Of a stretch of 64,000 nt of DNA, positions 49,346 to 62,246 are shown in pieces (within the stretch, counting starts at the first letter, position 1; each line of letters begins with the position of its first letter). A program made the translations under genes and the position numbers. Below the pieces are notes generated by a model. That model was not told the origin of the DNA and ran no database searches. It saw only the letters and a list, made by a program, of their open reading frames with translations. This DNA is from Apostichopus japonicus. Its lineage: Eukaryota; Echinodermata; Holothuroidea; Aspidochirotida; Stichopodidae. Where the stretch lies: contig NC_092576.1 in assembly GCF_037975245.1 (NCBI RefSeq), positions 29,052,111-29,116,110 on the forward strand, given 5' to 3'.

Positions 49346-52300
49346 TCATAAAAATAACTCGGTAATGATTATGATATTAGTATAGTCAACAGTTTACAAT
49401 GCACGGCTGGCTGTTGACAAAGGAACGTACACAGATTCGTTGAACATGGATGAATATATTGCGGTTGTGTTTAAAACAGATAAATATCAAACACATTTGG
49501 CTTAAAGTAGTATCTCACCTCGTTTTTATACGATGATGCGCTGGAAATTATTTACTAATATGGTAATGTATAATTCTGATTATTTAAATAGCATTATATA
49601 TTAAGGTTAACTTTCAAAAGTTCAAAAGACAATAGCATTCATTTATCCAATCACGATTAATTTCCCGCAGAGGAGGGTATAATATTTGGTGATATATCAT
49701 CAAATATGATGTGAAGGACCGGGTTGAGTTAATTCATGGTGGTGGTTCTGAAATGTACTTGATGTATCCAAACCAAACAACCCGATGCACCCAAACTCAG
49801 TCAGTCTCCTTATATTGAGACTGTAACCGAACGATCATGATCACTCTACGTCAAGTGAGACGCCCGAGTCCCCTGATATGGGAACATAAAAACCTAAAAG
49901 TTACATATACTCTTGCAATGATTGACGCGTACATAAGCCTGAATTGACCGTAATCGTTTCACACTGGTTGATCAACAAAAATCAAGCAACCTAGTGCTTA
50001 ATACCGTGAAAACATACAGGTTGCATTCTCAAAATTAAAGGCTCAAATGTGATTGAATTTAACAACTATGTCTAGAAAATGGTGAGAAAGTAATTTTGGT
50101 ATAAGGTAAACTAATATTTACAGCATTTTCTTGTGTTAAAAGCGATATTCAATTAATAACTGAAGTCTTCATACACCATATTACGCACTCAGTCACAACC
50201 TCTGTTGTAAACATGTATTAAACGCACTTTATGTCAAATATATCATATAAAACCTCGCCGCTATTCTGCCCCTTCCAGTTCTCTAAAGGAAATAGCTAAT
50301 GAGTTCCAATTATTAAATATCACTTATCACTGTGAATATGCCATGAGTATATCTGTTTAAAACTCTTTACTGAGTTGTTGACCTTATTTGAATTGATCGA
50401 AAGTAGGTTCTTGTAAGATAAGTGTTAAATGAAATTTCTAATAGCAGTCAATATAATGTTTCTTGTTACGCTCAAGATTTTCCATGGTACTTCTGTATTA
50501 TGAGTTTTCGATAGCAACTGCTAGAGTTCTAACAAAGTGTTCTATTTTCGTTCTGAATAAAATGAGAACGTGCTTATCTAATTGTATGTTAATCATTGCG
50601 TGGATTAATTTGAATAGGCTAACTGTTACCGTCCCCTGTAGGGAGAGAGTAGACAGACAAATATTTATATATTTCGCAAAATGGCGTTGCTGTATTCTCC
50701 GTATCATATGGCTTTCAACAAAGAACTGAAGTATTAACATTAACCCTGAAACAACATACTCTAAAAGTCTGTAATAAAGACGGAAGTCACCATACTGCTT
50801 TAAGCTGTAGCACTTCAATTGACCTACAGTAGAGACTCGATGCCTCTCTTGTGTAATTCATTTAAGTAGATACTGACCTCAGTCTGTTGCTTAACAGCTG
50901 GACAAATAAGTAGATGAAAGTTCTTACTTACTTTGTTACATAATGATATTAAGTTTAATACTGACATTTAACTCCTTAAAGTTTAACAGCACCGCGACCA
51001 CCTACGTGAGCACTCCTAGAGGTGAGGCTCCGTATACCATTTGTCAAACTCAACTCTAGAAGTTTGCTCGCAATGCTACCCTATGCACTACGTAAAGTCA
51101 CCCTAATACATCGTGCCGTACAACGTAGCACAATTGCTACCTAAACACATTACAATACAGACCATGCCTGCAGCTGTCAAACCGACGCTAATCGACTCTG
51201 TATAAACAGTACAGCCTCTGCAACATAATTATTCTTTCACGTAGATCCCCATGATCAACGTAAGCCGACGGCCTGGCCGTAACTATGAAGAAAACTAACT
51301 TTATAATCATTGTAAATATGGCAACTAGCCTGCTTTAAGTAATCACAGAATGACCGCTGAGGAGTCAGGTATCGTTTGTAATCATTAAGGTGAAATTAAT
51401 ACATTATGTACATACCTGGAGGGGAGAGAGTATACACACAAATATTTATATATTTTGCAAAATGGAGTTGCTGTGTTGTCAACCAGAAGCGTGCCCAGCC
51501 CCCGCAGTAACACGCTGACAGATTGGAATCTGCTAACTTCTGACATCCTGGATCGATGCGAACGCAGTCGTATAAATAGCGATAATACCGCAAATTGGAA
51601 AATGACATGTTTTTTTTGTAGGGGGCATAATTGATACCTGTCACATAACAACATCCTAAGAAATGCTTTCACATTTGTAGCCTACACTGCATTATATAGC
51701 CTACAATAATTAATAGAGTACCTTCAGTCAATTTCAATTACCCCCAATATGAATATCTCCTACCCCTCTCATTGAGCAATGAGGGGTTAATCAACGGACT
51801 ACTGTGCGTTTATCGAAGGAGGATGCACCAACGGGCATATATTCCAAGCGATACACGAGGTCGTAAGCCGAGTGCATCCAGCGACATGGTTATAACCCCG
51901 TTCGTACATCATCTGGCTGTGATAAACGCACGGTATGCCGTTGATTGACACTGTTCATGATTTATTTTCGAAGTGTTACACCGTTTTTCTTTACTTTCAT
52001 TATAGTTAAGTATGAATACAATAAAACAGGCAAATACAATAAAAAGAATGACGATGATTAGGTGATACTTTTAACAACATTACGATCTAACGCAAGGTCA
52101 TACTTCTCTCGAGTCCAGCACAGCAACATGAACCGATGTATTCATGTCAAGACGTACAACAATAGAGTGACTGAAATAACGATCATTTATTTTACTATAT
52201 ACACTTATTAGCAGGGTACACTTTTAACTTTATCAAGATATATAGCTATTGATGAGTCGTAAACATGTGAACAATTCTGCCAAGAAAATTGTTAAACAAA

Positions 52301-53019
52301 CAGTTAACTAGTAGTGCAATGGTTTGGACATTTGGTCAGATGGATATCAATGTGAACCAGGACTTGGAGCATTACTTCTTTGGAGAATGACGTTTACTTG
52401 TTTTTTTGTTTTGTTTTTTGCTGCATCGCTACTTCCAGGACATTTGAACATTACCTCTTTTGTCGATTGTTTGTTTCGATGGCCGCTTAACGCCATAAGG
52501 TAAGCAACATTACTTGCCAGTATTGCTAAATGAGGTTATCGTTGTTGCTCGCACCCTATGGTTAGTATACTTCAGGCTGAAAGCTATCTTTCCTGGAAAC
52601 TGTGGTGATCATTTTGCCAAGAAGTGTTTACACCTAGGGAATTGTTACTATACCATATCATGCTTCATCATTATTTTTTTAATAAGTTTAGGCAGCTAGC
52701 TTGAATCTGAATACTGTACTTATAACTTATAGTAATCCGTCGGTGAGTTTACCTTACATTAGGTTAATGCAAGGTTACTCTTCGGGAGATTATGGAGGTT
52801 TTAACAAGTACGTATGAACAGTCAGTATTTCTCTGTCTGAAGATCGCCTTGTAATTAACTTAACGACTATCTTGCTGAACTCATCATGGAATGTCAGTTA
52901 TGTTAACTTAGGTAGGGAGACATTCAAAATAAACTCATTCATGCTGATTGAACTGTTCATACCCTATTTATTCATGCTATCTTACAGTTAGCGTTAATAA
53001 TGTAGTTACTTTCCTTTCA
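49346..53019. other. Gene-free, repeat-bearing region
   Basis: No supported gene. Two direct copies of a roughly 70 bp segment (50630-50700 and 51410-51480; shared caaatatttatatattt and caaaatgg) suggest an old repeat. A 26-bp inverted repeat with three mismatches (51789-51814 and 51921-51946) encloses about 105 bp. Confidence 0.5.
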
Positions 53020-53875
53020 AAAACCAGGTGACGAATCAGACTGAGCTCTTATTTTGGTTTGGGCGTTCACTAATAAAGTTTTTGATCGCTTGTGACCAAT
53101 TTAATATACCATGGAGACACACTTAGCTATCATCATGTTTCGCGTGATTTTAAAATCACATGATCGTATTAAAAATGTTATTCTCTAAAGATGGAATTTC
53201 CGGTGGACAATCACCAATGCACCTCAATAAAGTGGGAATTGAATGGTAGGACGGTATTTGTAGACATGGTGAAGATAGGTCAAGAAATGTATTCTCTGTG
53301 TATTGAAAGTACTTCTTCTGAAGAAGAAATCTATACAGTTGCAGATGAAAATGGTTTTGTAATCACAGGTGCGTATCCAGGGGGGTCGAAAAAAGAAAAA
53401 GAGAGTAAGAAAAAGAGTAAGAAAAAGAGAAGAAAAAAGGAAAAAAGGAAAAAAGAGGGGGAAAAGAAGAGGAGGAGAGGAAGGAAGAGAAAAGGAGGGA
53501 GTAAAAGAAAAACGCGAAGACACCGGGAAGAGAAAGAGGAACAGTGACATCATTACAGCGCTGAAGGGTAGCCAGTGACGGATCAATGATTTCGTTAAAG
53601 TTTGACTCACCCTACCCCTTACACCGACAACTCCATTTTTGACGTTTCCATTTTCCTCTCTCACGAATGATCTATATATATACTATATATGGTCTATCAT
53701 AACGCGTGTGTAGAATTGTGCTATGAAACCAACTGTGGCTGGTCTCGAACTCGACCGTGTCGTCGGGGAATATGACGATTTTTGGGATGGGGGCGACCGC
53801 CCGCCCCCTCCCATTCAGCATTGTTTTAAATGATATCGCTAAGTAATTTCAAAATAGAAAGTGCTTAGATGCAAC

Positions 53876-55495
53876 TTACAAGGCCTGGGAAGTGTCATTT
53901 CCAGCGATTTGGGAGACATTTTCGGCCAAAATTTGCTTGTACGCTTCGCGCTAACAAATGGTCCTGGGTAGTGCCATTTCCAGCGATCTGGGAGGCATTT
54001 TCGGCCAAAATTTTCTTGTACGCTTCGCGCCAACCTATGGTGGCGCTACGCTGAGATAATTCGCCTACAGGCTTCGGCCCTCCCTTGGCAAATTCCTCGC
54101 TACGCGCCTGTTCGAATTTGTAACGCAAATAGCAGATATCACATCATATCAGTGAGCATGAAAATGGCGTTCCAGGATGAAAAGCCTCAAAACTGTCCGA
54201 CTTGCCTGAAAAAACAACCAAACGTTTTCGCGCGCGTTCAACGTGTTAATGTCGATATCATATAAGCAAGCATCGGTTATTACATCGCATGCCATCATGT
54301 ACCGTACGGTCCGTTAAAATTGCGCAGTATAACGCGGGATGCTAATGTAAACAACGACATGTCTCATGTAGATGTATAAAAAGCATGGAGGTCCAATTAT
54401 GTCAAAACTCTCTTTTACATTAGTAATGGCGAAATAGGGGCTGCACCCCCGCCGCGCAGTGGCGGAGCGTCCATACGGTCGGGGCGCATGCCCCCCCCCC
54501 CCCCCCTCACGGACTCAAATGGACTGCTGGCGCGTTTTTCAGCTCTTTACCACTTTTTACTTATTCTAGATTATTGGCTTTTTTATTGCGCTCTCATCTA
54601 CTTATTGACATTTGTCACATTTTGTTGGTGTAATTTGGAGATGACACCTATTTATTCTTCGTTTATCTGCAAATTAGCCAGGCCCGGAAAGGGTCATTTC
54701 CGGCGATCTAGGGAGTATCTTTACTCAAAAACTTATGTACGCTACGCGCCAACCAGTGGTGGCGCTCCGCTTAGATAGTGTTGAATGCGCTCCTACAGAC
54801 CATTCTCGCCCCTCCTGACCAATACCCCTAGCTCCGCCACTTCCGCCGCGCCTCCTACGCCTATGTGTATAGTGTTCGGTTTCGGAAATATCTGCTATTT
54901 TTTCATTTCCTTCAACCAAGTTTTATAATAGCCGTTATAAGAGGTTTTAATATTTTTACACCAATAAATTAACTGTGTCTGAATTTTCGAAAATTTCTGA
55001 CCAACATTCTGCATCACACTTACCTCTACTCGTGCAATTTTGACCGGTCTGTTAGGGGTTGAAGGAAGTTTTTCTATATTGGTTGTCCATAGATGAAATT
55101 TTGTACAACATTATGTATATGTTTTGAAGTGAGTTTATTCACGAAAAATGTGAATTTTCAAATTCTGAACAAATATGGGGCTTAAAACCTTGAAAAGTGG
55201 GGCTGACGGGTATTTTGGGCCGCGACGTAGAATCACCTACAAAAGGAAAGACCCACAGGAGATGCGATCAGGTCGAACATGATGTGTGCCGGGTTGACAA
55301 TCTTCAAAAAGGTTATGGATGGAAAAAAAACTATTAGGAAATACTTGGTTCTCAGGCAAAAAATGTACATCTGGTTGGTCATTTCAAGCCCGAGAAGTGC
55401 CGTTTCCGGTGATCTGGGGGGTATCAAAATAAGAAATTTTCTTGTACGCTGCGCGCCAACCGATGGTGGCGCTCCGCTTAGATAGTAATTCGCGC
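53876..55495. repeat. Four copies of an 80-105 bp block
   Basis: Copies start near 53880, 53961, 54677 and 55387. Each contains atttcc[ag]g[ct]gat, then cttgtacgct (or tatgtacgct) and gcgcgccaac or similar, and most end in ggtggcgctccgcttagata. They lie in both the outer and the nested transposon. Confidence 0.75.
54458..54842. mobile_element. Nested small DNA transposon (about 385 bp)
   Basis: The ends AGTGGCGGAGC and GCTCCGCCACT form an 11-bp inverted repeat. CCGCCGCGC flanks both sides (54449-54457 and 54843-54851), a 9-bp duplication (8 if the last C belongs to the element). A run of 16-18 C lies near 54489. Size and lack of coding fit a hAT- or Mutator-like MITE. Confidence 0.7.
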
Positions 55496-58400
55496 CCCCC
55501 CGGGTTTGAAAATCCTGGATACGCGCCTGAATCATGTCTTATAATGTCGTTATTGCAGGTGATTTCCTGAAAATTTGTATTCCTTCTTCGTTAACACATG
55601 TTTATGTTTTTTGTTTATGTTTTGACGAAAACCAAAATTTACTTTATCTTTCGTGTTTTTATATTTTTAAATGCTTTTGTGTTTCTAGTCACAATAAAGT
55701 GAACCACAAAGAACACAAATTATATAATTTAAGACACTGGTTAGTTATATGTACGTTCTATTTGCTACTAATTCTTCCTATTTATGGTTGAAAGTAAGTT
55801 TTTCTCTGTCTTTCGCGAATTCCGTTCTACAAATAATTCACAATAAGGGCCCATGCGTTTTACTCCCAATCAAAATATATTCCAAGCGTCAAAATAGAAA
55901 AAGAACCTGTCCTACCTATAGATGTCACAAACCAGTCGAAATAATCCATTGATACGTGTGAGACTATATGGACATACTATCCCTGGCATTGGGCATTGTT
56001 AAGGAATCAACATGTAAATAATTCGTATTCCGGCAGGAAGAGTTTCCAAGGATGTTAACGTATATAAGAAAATATAGACGAGGTTTTGTACGGTATTTTG
56101 AGTAATAAGTTTTCTATATGTCTACAAATAACATGATTATAAAGGTGAATAGTACAACTAGATGAATAAGGGAGAATAAGAGTACAGTTAGCTTAAAAAT
56201 ATGTTCTTTTTAGTCTTTAAAGAACCATAACAAGAATATGAGTATCATTAGCAACTTGTATAATAATATGTATCCTCTGCAATGGGAGTTTAACTATCAT
56301 TTATAAAGAAAAACGATCAATATGCTTATATGTGTTCTCTCAACTGATGAAATGTGCGACACCTGCTGCAAGTAGAAGTAAAATTTCCTTCCCTGCATGT
56401 GGTTGCTCTCTGGCGACAGCATTACGGAACGGCTTTATTACTATTATAGAACTAGCCTTATATTTCTTTAAATCCAATTCTAACAGTTGATTCCATTGTG
56501 ACTTGCAAAAACAATGTTTGTTGCAATTGTTAACACGTGAGTGAGACATACATTGTATAACATATATATATATTTATATAGAAATATGATCTGCTTAATA
56601 AAAATTAACTAAAGAAATACAAATAATAAAAAGAAGTTTTAATGCGTTCAACATTTGAAACATAGCATCGAGAAATTATGTTTGTGAAAAAGCCGTAACT
56701 TATCAAAACGAAGAAAAAAATCAAGTTGGATCAAATTTTTACCAACATTTATTCCCTCTTCTGCAATTGTCTTCAACTACTATGCTTCTTCACATTTCTT
56801 GTATATACACAACTGTTGACCCATGCTTCCCTTTTTGGCATAGTGATAATTGATATGCGAGCGATGAAACTATTTCCGGGCTTTTTGGAACTTCGTTTGA
56901 AAGAGATCGTTTTGGTTCATGATTGATCTTCCTCACTCATTGTCACACACTTCAATAAGAAAATAACCATTTTTACCCAAGTGGAACTCTTCCTCTATTC
57001 CATCAAACCGTTCATTTTTTGTTATTACATATAATTGAGTACTTTATTTTGTTTGATTTATGACATTTTCAGAGGTTTTTGCAAGTTCAGAATGCCATAG
57101 AACGCGTCTTGCGTTAAAAGGCTTCTCTCTGTCCGAACATCCAAATTAGTGCCAAACAGAACCTTCTCAGCTTGCAATTGATAGAACACTTCATACTTAG
57201 GAATGGAATTAGTCCGGCTGATGATATAAAAGGACTGCCAAGTCATATTTATCTGATATTCAGAATTTTCTGGATATTGAACACAAATTTCATGAAGTAT
57301 ACATTACCAAATAATAAACAGGACAACTTTCCTCACTGTCAAAGCAGTCAGTTCCGTATGTTTATATGTACTGATTTCTGCAGCAGGGGAATTTTTAATT
57401 CCTAAATATGAAGTGATCTTATGCCGGACCAACGTTTTACATCCTTAAGGTATTTCACGTTTCGTCTTTTTTATCGGGTTCTGTACATTCAGCACAGTCA
57501 ACCGTTTTGGACTTTTAAATTACACATGTCATTATTTTTTACACAGGTGGGATCTGTGTAGGGATTCACACGCCTTAAGACTGGTCACCGTATTCGTTTT
57601 CAGGTTTATTTTTTCTTCTTATTTATTTTTTCTAATAATTTTGTCTTAGACTTTGAAATCTCAATATGTGACGCTGCATCCTTTTCATAACTTTGCTCTA
57701 CAGAAAGCGAGGTAAATAATATAAAAATTCTTGCTTTCCTGTTTCGTGCTCAGGTTGAAAGTGAAGCCCGGATTCTTCTTCAGTGTTTTAATTTTAATAT
57801 TTCTAGTTTAAAATAGACAATAGCCAGTACGTTGTAAGATAATAAGAAAAACATGGATTCATAAAATTATAATTTTTTTTTTTTTAAATGATATAACGCT
57901 TTCTACTTGTTAATCAATATCATGTTTAATAAATTAGTACATAATAAGCCGGTACGAAACTGCATTGGATCTGGTACAACCATCTTAGGGAAACAAAACT
58001 CAACCAAAGCCGGCGGAATCTCAATTTGGTATGTTACATGTCTATGCATTAATGGTTAGCTTAAAATTAAGAAGAAATCAACATAAGTAATCGATTCTAT
58101 TAAAATGTATGATTCCACGGCCCATACTCCACTCGGTTGATTTTTTTTGCCGATGGGAGATATCATTTATTTTGCTTACATTTAATTCTATGTCTATAGA
58201 CATATTGATGGAAACTAAGTTTTCAATTTAAAGTTAATTTATATTACAGATCAACAATTTATAACAGTGTATACGTACCCTGAAACAAGTATTGTTCCAA
58301 AATACCTCGACGTTCTTCATTTTTCAATTACCAGGAGAAGATAAGGCATATTATTAATTAATTATACCACTTCACTTTACAGCATCACTTAACAATTCAT

Positions 58401-59576
58401 GTGGTCAACTTACTTTTCCATCCTGTTCCTAGTGAGTTTATTTCTATCGACTTTCTCTATTACACGTACTAACTTCTTATTTGGCTACAATAACTGACGA
58501 TTCTTTCAAAATTATAAGGTAGCATTATGAACAAATATATATCTTTATGCATCTCTATATGTTCTTTCTAAACGTAAATATGTGGATAAAAAAGATAACC
58601 ATCTTCGAATGACTGCATGGTGGTAATCTGCACTTCATCGAGAATTAAGCTTTACCGTCAGTCAGTTTTGCAAACTATTTAACAAAAGGAATTCTTAATT
58701 CCAACCTTCCTTCGCAGAGAGAGAACAATAAAGAACTTTATTCATTCCGATATTTGGCAAAGGAACTGATGGATATTCAGAATCATGATAATGTGGTCGA
58801 AATGCTTAAAGCAGATGTTGAAGGACGTTTGTATTGATTTTGAATCGTACGTCCGATGAAACGATTTGATTGTTGTTTTCCAAGCGAGTATTATCTATAT
58901 TTCAATCGTCCTCTTTAACGTGCAAGTTTACCTATTGAATTGTTCAGTTCCTCTGTACATTTACTTCGAGTTTGTTGAATGCGACCATTTGAGGGATTAC
59001 CTACTCACAAACGTGCAAACACTCAACATCTCAGGCGTCCAGAAATATTAAATGTATTAATATGTGACTGGAAATTGCCGAGGCAATATATTTCTTGAAG
59101 ACAAACAAAGTTAGTGCAATTTGATCTCATCAGTAACTCTATAAGTAATGAAAAGGACACGTTTTCGTTTTGTTGGCTTTGTGTTGCAAAGAGTAATTAC
59201 AAACGATTTTTAATATGGTATATAAACTTGAACCTGTTTTTCATTTTCTGAATTTTGCAAAATAGGTTTGTACATATCATATGAGTTTTTAAAAAGGGAT
59301 ATAACCGATTCCATGCAATCAAATCGACTTTCAGAACTATTGGACTTTGTTAATTTTCGATACCTGTGAAGTTATTTGAATGATCATTTTGTTTTCATGT
59401 TGTATAATCAACATTAAGTATTATTACTAATGCTTTTTTATACATGCCTGAAATTTCCTTATCTAGCGTAGTCTTCCAGGAAAATTGTATTGAACACCAA
59501 TGATCAATGCAAGTTGAATGATTTCTGGCCTTTGAGTCTTTAGTGGAGATACGCAAACTGTTGAAAAGGGTATCTT

Positions 59577-60342
59577 TCTGGTAAATATTATACCGGTGGC
59601 GGTCATGATGTAGGCGACGAAGATATTAAGACAAAGACTACAAGGAATCTGTAATATAATATAGTTAATAGTACTTAATAACTTTTCATTGTTGGAAGAT
59701 GTTCTAAATCATGACATCGCAATGGACTATATTGTACAACTTCGTTGTCATGATTAGAAGTAGTTAGAGTTGTCCATGAGGAATTGTACATATAAGTCGT
59801 GCCTCTTAGACACACTAGATATCTTGGTGGTTCGTCTTCTGAATTTCTAATTTTTCACGACACCTATGGTTCAACATGTTTTGCTTGATAACTGGAATGA
59901 GATGAGATGCACCACTATTGCGCTGGAAATTTATCTTTATGGCAAACAGAGCTATGTTAGCAGTAGTGCCAATACCTGTCAGGTAACATTTACAATAATC
60001 AAATACACATAACAGAAGTGCATAGAGCCGTTCATATTTACTTTTACATTTACCACGGCGATCACGTCTCTTCTACTAGTAGAATAACATTAGCAAATAA
60101 TTTCCAAGTAAAAATGCTTATAAAGTTTAATGAATGGCTTCTATAGGTTTGCAATTTCGTCTAATTAAAGCTTTGGCACATGGTTGTCACTATAAGGATC
60201 TTTTCATGCAAGTGACTTAACGAACAACCTTCAAATACACAAACAAGTACGGAGATTGCAATTAAACAAATGAAAGTTATGTTATTGTTTCAAAACGATC
60301 AAATCATGATGCTGCAAATCATCCAGCGATGCTCAAATTACT
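59577..60342. other. Intergenic stretch
   Basis: Nothing recognised. It should contain the 3' end of the gene F transcript (minus strand). Confidence 0.5.
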
Positions 60343-60660
60343 TCAACAGAATATAAAATAGAGAAAGTATGCAATGCAAAATATAAAAATGGGATGGAAA
60401 AGGAGTCCAAAGAACTGAATTTCTTGATTTCTTCGCTGGATACCTGGTATCGAATTGATGTGCTCCATATGGAGTCGCCAGTTCCTAAAGCGAACACTCA
60501 ATGGGTCTTTAGAACCGTTTGATAGGTCAATCAGAGACTTCGTCAGAACTCCTACATCTATGAAGATTCCGATAGCAGCAATCTCGATGCCGATCTTACT
60601 GATCACTTTCAGGGACTCCGCTGCTGTTAGGAAAACATCATCAGCTAAATCCATTGCAAT
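60343..60660 (-). CDS. Gene F last exon
   Basis: 318 nt including the stop, acceptor ttctag, phase 0 in. ApoL-like helices are followed by a hydrophobic C-terminal end (IFIFCIAYFLYFIFC). Confidence 0.7.
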   Translation of the reverse strand: MAMDLADDVFLTAAESLKVISKIGIEIAAIGIFIDVGVLTKSLIDLSNGSKDPLSVRFRNWRLHMEHINSIPGIQRRNQEIQFFGLLFHPIFIFCIAYFLYFIFC

Positions 60661-62246
60661 CTAGAAACAAACAACATGGAAGCAATAATGCACTACTTAA
60701 AGCATGTGTAACAAACTAGCGATATGTTACAGTTAAATATATTCATTTCAAAACACCCTGCAGCGTAGGAAAAGTAAAACTTAGAGATGTACAACAAGTA
60801 TTTAAGTCTGATTTCCGGACGCATTTGAACACACTCATACTCTAGGTTTTAACTTATTATTATTTATCAGCCATAAAACTCGTTATTGGTATATAAATAG
60901 TAATACTATTGTTGCCTGTGATGATACTTCATGGTATTTCATAAGTTGTTTCTTTTCACTACGGCATACAAGTAAATGTTATCACTTTACAGAACATCAC
61001 CTTAACATTATACATGTCATGGATTATGCACGTAAACAATACTGAGGTATTTACTTAATGTTCCCTTCATGTAAGTCACATTTTAATGTTCAATTCGTAC
61101 AAATAAAGGTGTCTGACATATAGGTGACAAATATTCCGGCAACTGCTGACACGGTTAAGGTTCCGACATATCTCAAAGGCAGTTTCCGACACTCATAGCT
61201 AGAATGGTTGTTGGCAAATTTATTTTTTCTTTGTGGCCAATTATGTTGTTGAATGTTTAATAAAATTTGCTTCATGAAATTGTGGAATCATTGTACAGCG
61301 TACTTTCAGAAAATTGAATAATCATCTGCAACTGCATGTGAATATGAAGGGAATTAAGGACAACATCCATTGTAAAAACACTTACTTCCATTGTATCCAT
61401 GATGATTACATGCATTGCCCTGGGAATCAGCAAACCTGAACCGGAATCCATTGTAAATTCCATTTCTGTGGGATGAGCTGTCGTGCCGTCGTTCGCATCC
61501 GTGTTCCAAAAGAAACGTAGTATAAAATCTGATAACAGAGTTGATTGCTGCTCATGATAGCGTGCGATGCGATCGACGGCTTCTTTAACAGTGACGGGAG
61601 CAAATGTTTGAATAACTTCATCTCGGTTGTCGGGGTTGTTGTGCATTTGCTCTAACACGTCCTCTGCTACTTTGGACAAGTTTTCCATGATTGCGAGCAA
61701 ATTCTCTACCTTATCTGGTAAGGGCTCAAAAGCAACCTGGAGGACACTAACATCGTGTTTGATCTTATTCAGACTTCCTATTTTGTCACCCATGGCTTCA
61801 GTTAGTTCCGTATTATGAGTTAGTTCCGTATTATGAAATCTTGTTAATTGTGCAAGAATATCACTCAGTTGCACATATAGCTGAACTAATTTACCCATCG
61901 ATTTCCCAAGCCTCAAATATTTAAGAAATATTATGTCCAAGTTTCTCCGTATGGCCTTTTTGCCTTTGATATTGACAACAGTGGCCCCTATAGAGACGGT
62001 AGCGCCAGACAAGCTCAGCGTTACGCCGATCGCCGTTAGTGCAATGCTTGTGCCGAAAGTGAAAGGTGCAAGTACAACTCCGACTATAGTTGCAACGCCT
62101 CCAGCGACACCAGCTGTGGAACCAACTACTTGAGATATATTCAAATTCTTTGCAAGCTTCTGAACATTTTCCTCCGATCTTAACATGGTTTCGAGATCAT
62201 CATTGTTGAACAGAATCAATGGAGAATGCCTCCAAATACACATAGC
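60343..62246 (-). CDS. Gene F: apolipoprotein-L-like protein (5' end not found)
   Basis: Two minus-strand exons, 61386-62246 and 60343-60660, join in phase 0 and give at least 392 residues. The first has an amphipathic start (LETMLRSEENVQKLAKNL), then the glycine/alanine-rich hydrophobic hairpin characteristic of the ApoL family (VVGSTAGVAGGVATIVGVVL, then APFTFGTSIALTAIGVTLSL), then long helices. The second begins IAMDLADDVFLTAAESLKV and contains IFIDVGVLTKSLIDLSNGSK, which matches the C-terminal part of ApoL proteins. ApoL proteins are membrane-inserting and are linked in mammals to innate defence and lipid handling; the role here is unknown. An acceptor just before 62246 means that at least one earlier exon exists. 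Confidence 0.75.
61386..62246 (-). CDS. Gene F exon with ApoL hairpin
   Basis: 861 nt, acceptor acag, donor gtaagt (complement of 61380-61385), phase 0 out. It contains an in-frame 18-bp tandem duplication (61801-61836) giving HNTELTHNTELT. Confidence 0.75.

Larger units (their letters stand above)
53366..55529. mobile_element. DNA transposon (2164 bp) inside the Ig exon of gene E
   Basis: The left end CAGGTGCGTATCCAGG and the right end CCTGGATACGCGCCTG are inverted repeats with one mismatch in 16. AATCA flanks both sides (53361-53365 and 55530-55534). Comparison with gene D exon 1 shows that the empty site would read straight through with one AATCA. No transposase frame is visible, so it is non-autonomous. 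The purine-rich 53384-53560 segment gives a meaningless Lys/Arg/Glu frame. Confidence 0.85.
53020..59576 (+). pseudogene. Gene E: decayed, intron-containing copy of gene D
   Basis: Pieces of gene D occur in order: signal peptide and Ig exon (53111-53365 and 55530-55558), stalk exon (about 56488-56540), linker exon (about 57955-58020), alpha-C exon (58718-58822), hinge exon (about 58949-59110) and catalytic-loop exon (about 59460-59576). The start METHLAIIMF is followed by a deletion and frameshift. The first Ig cysteine is lost and the second Ig cysteine is replaced (EIYTVADE). The hinge exon has an early stop, and the transmembrane and C-lobe exons were not found. Introns are kept, so it arose by DNA duplication, not by reverse transcription. 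Confidence 0.85.

Noticed and set aside
53191-53578. Open frames rich in Lys, Arg and Glu
   Set aside because: They begin in the broken Ig exon and run into a purine-rich tract inside the transposon; composition explains them.
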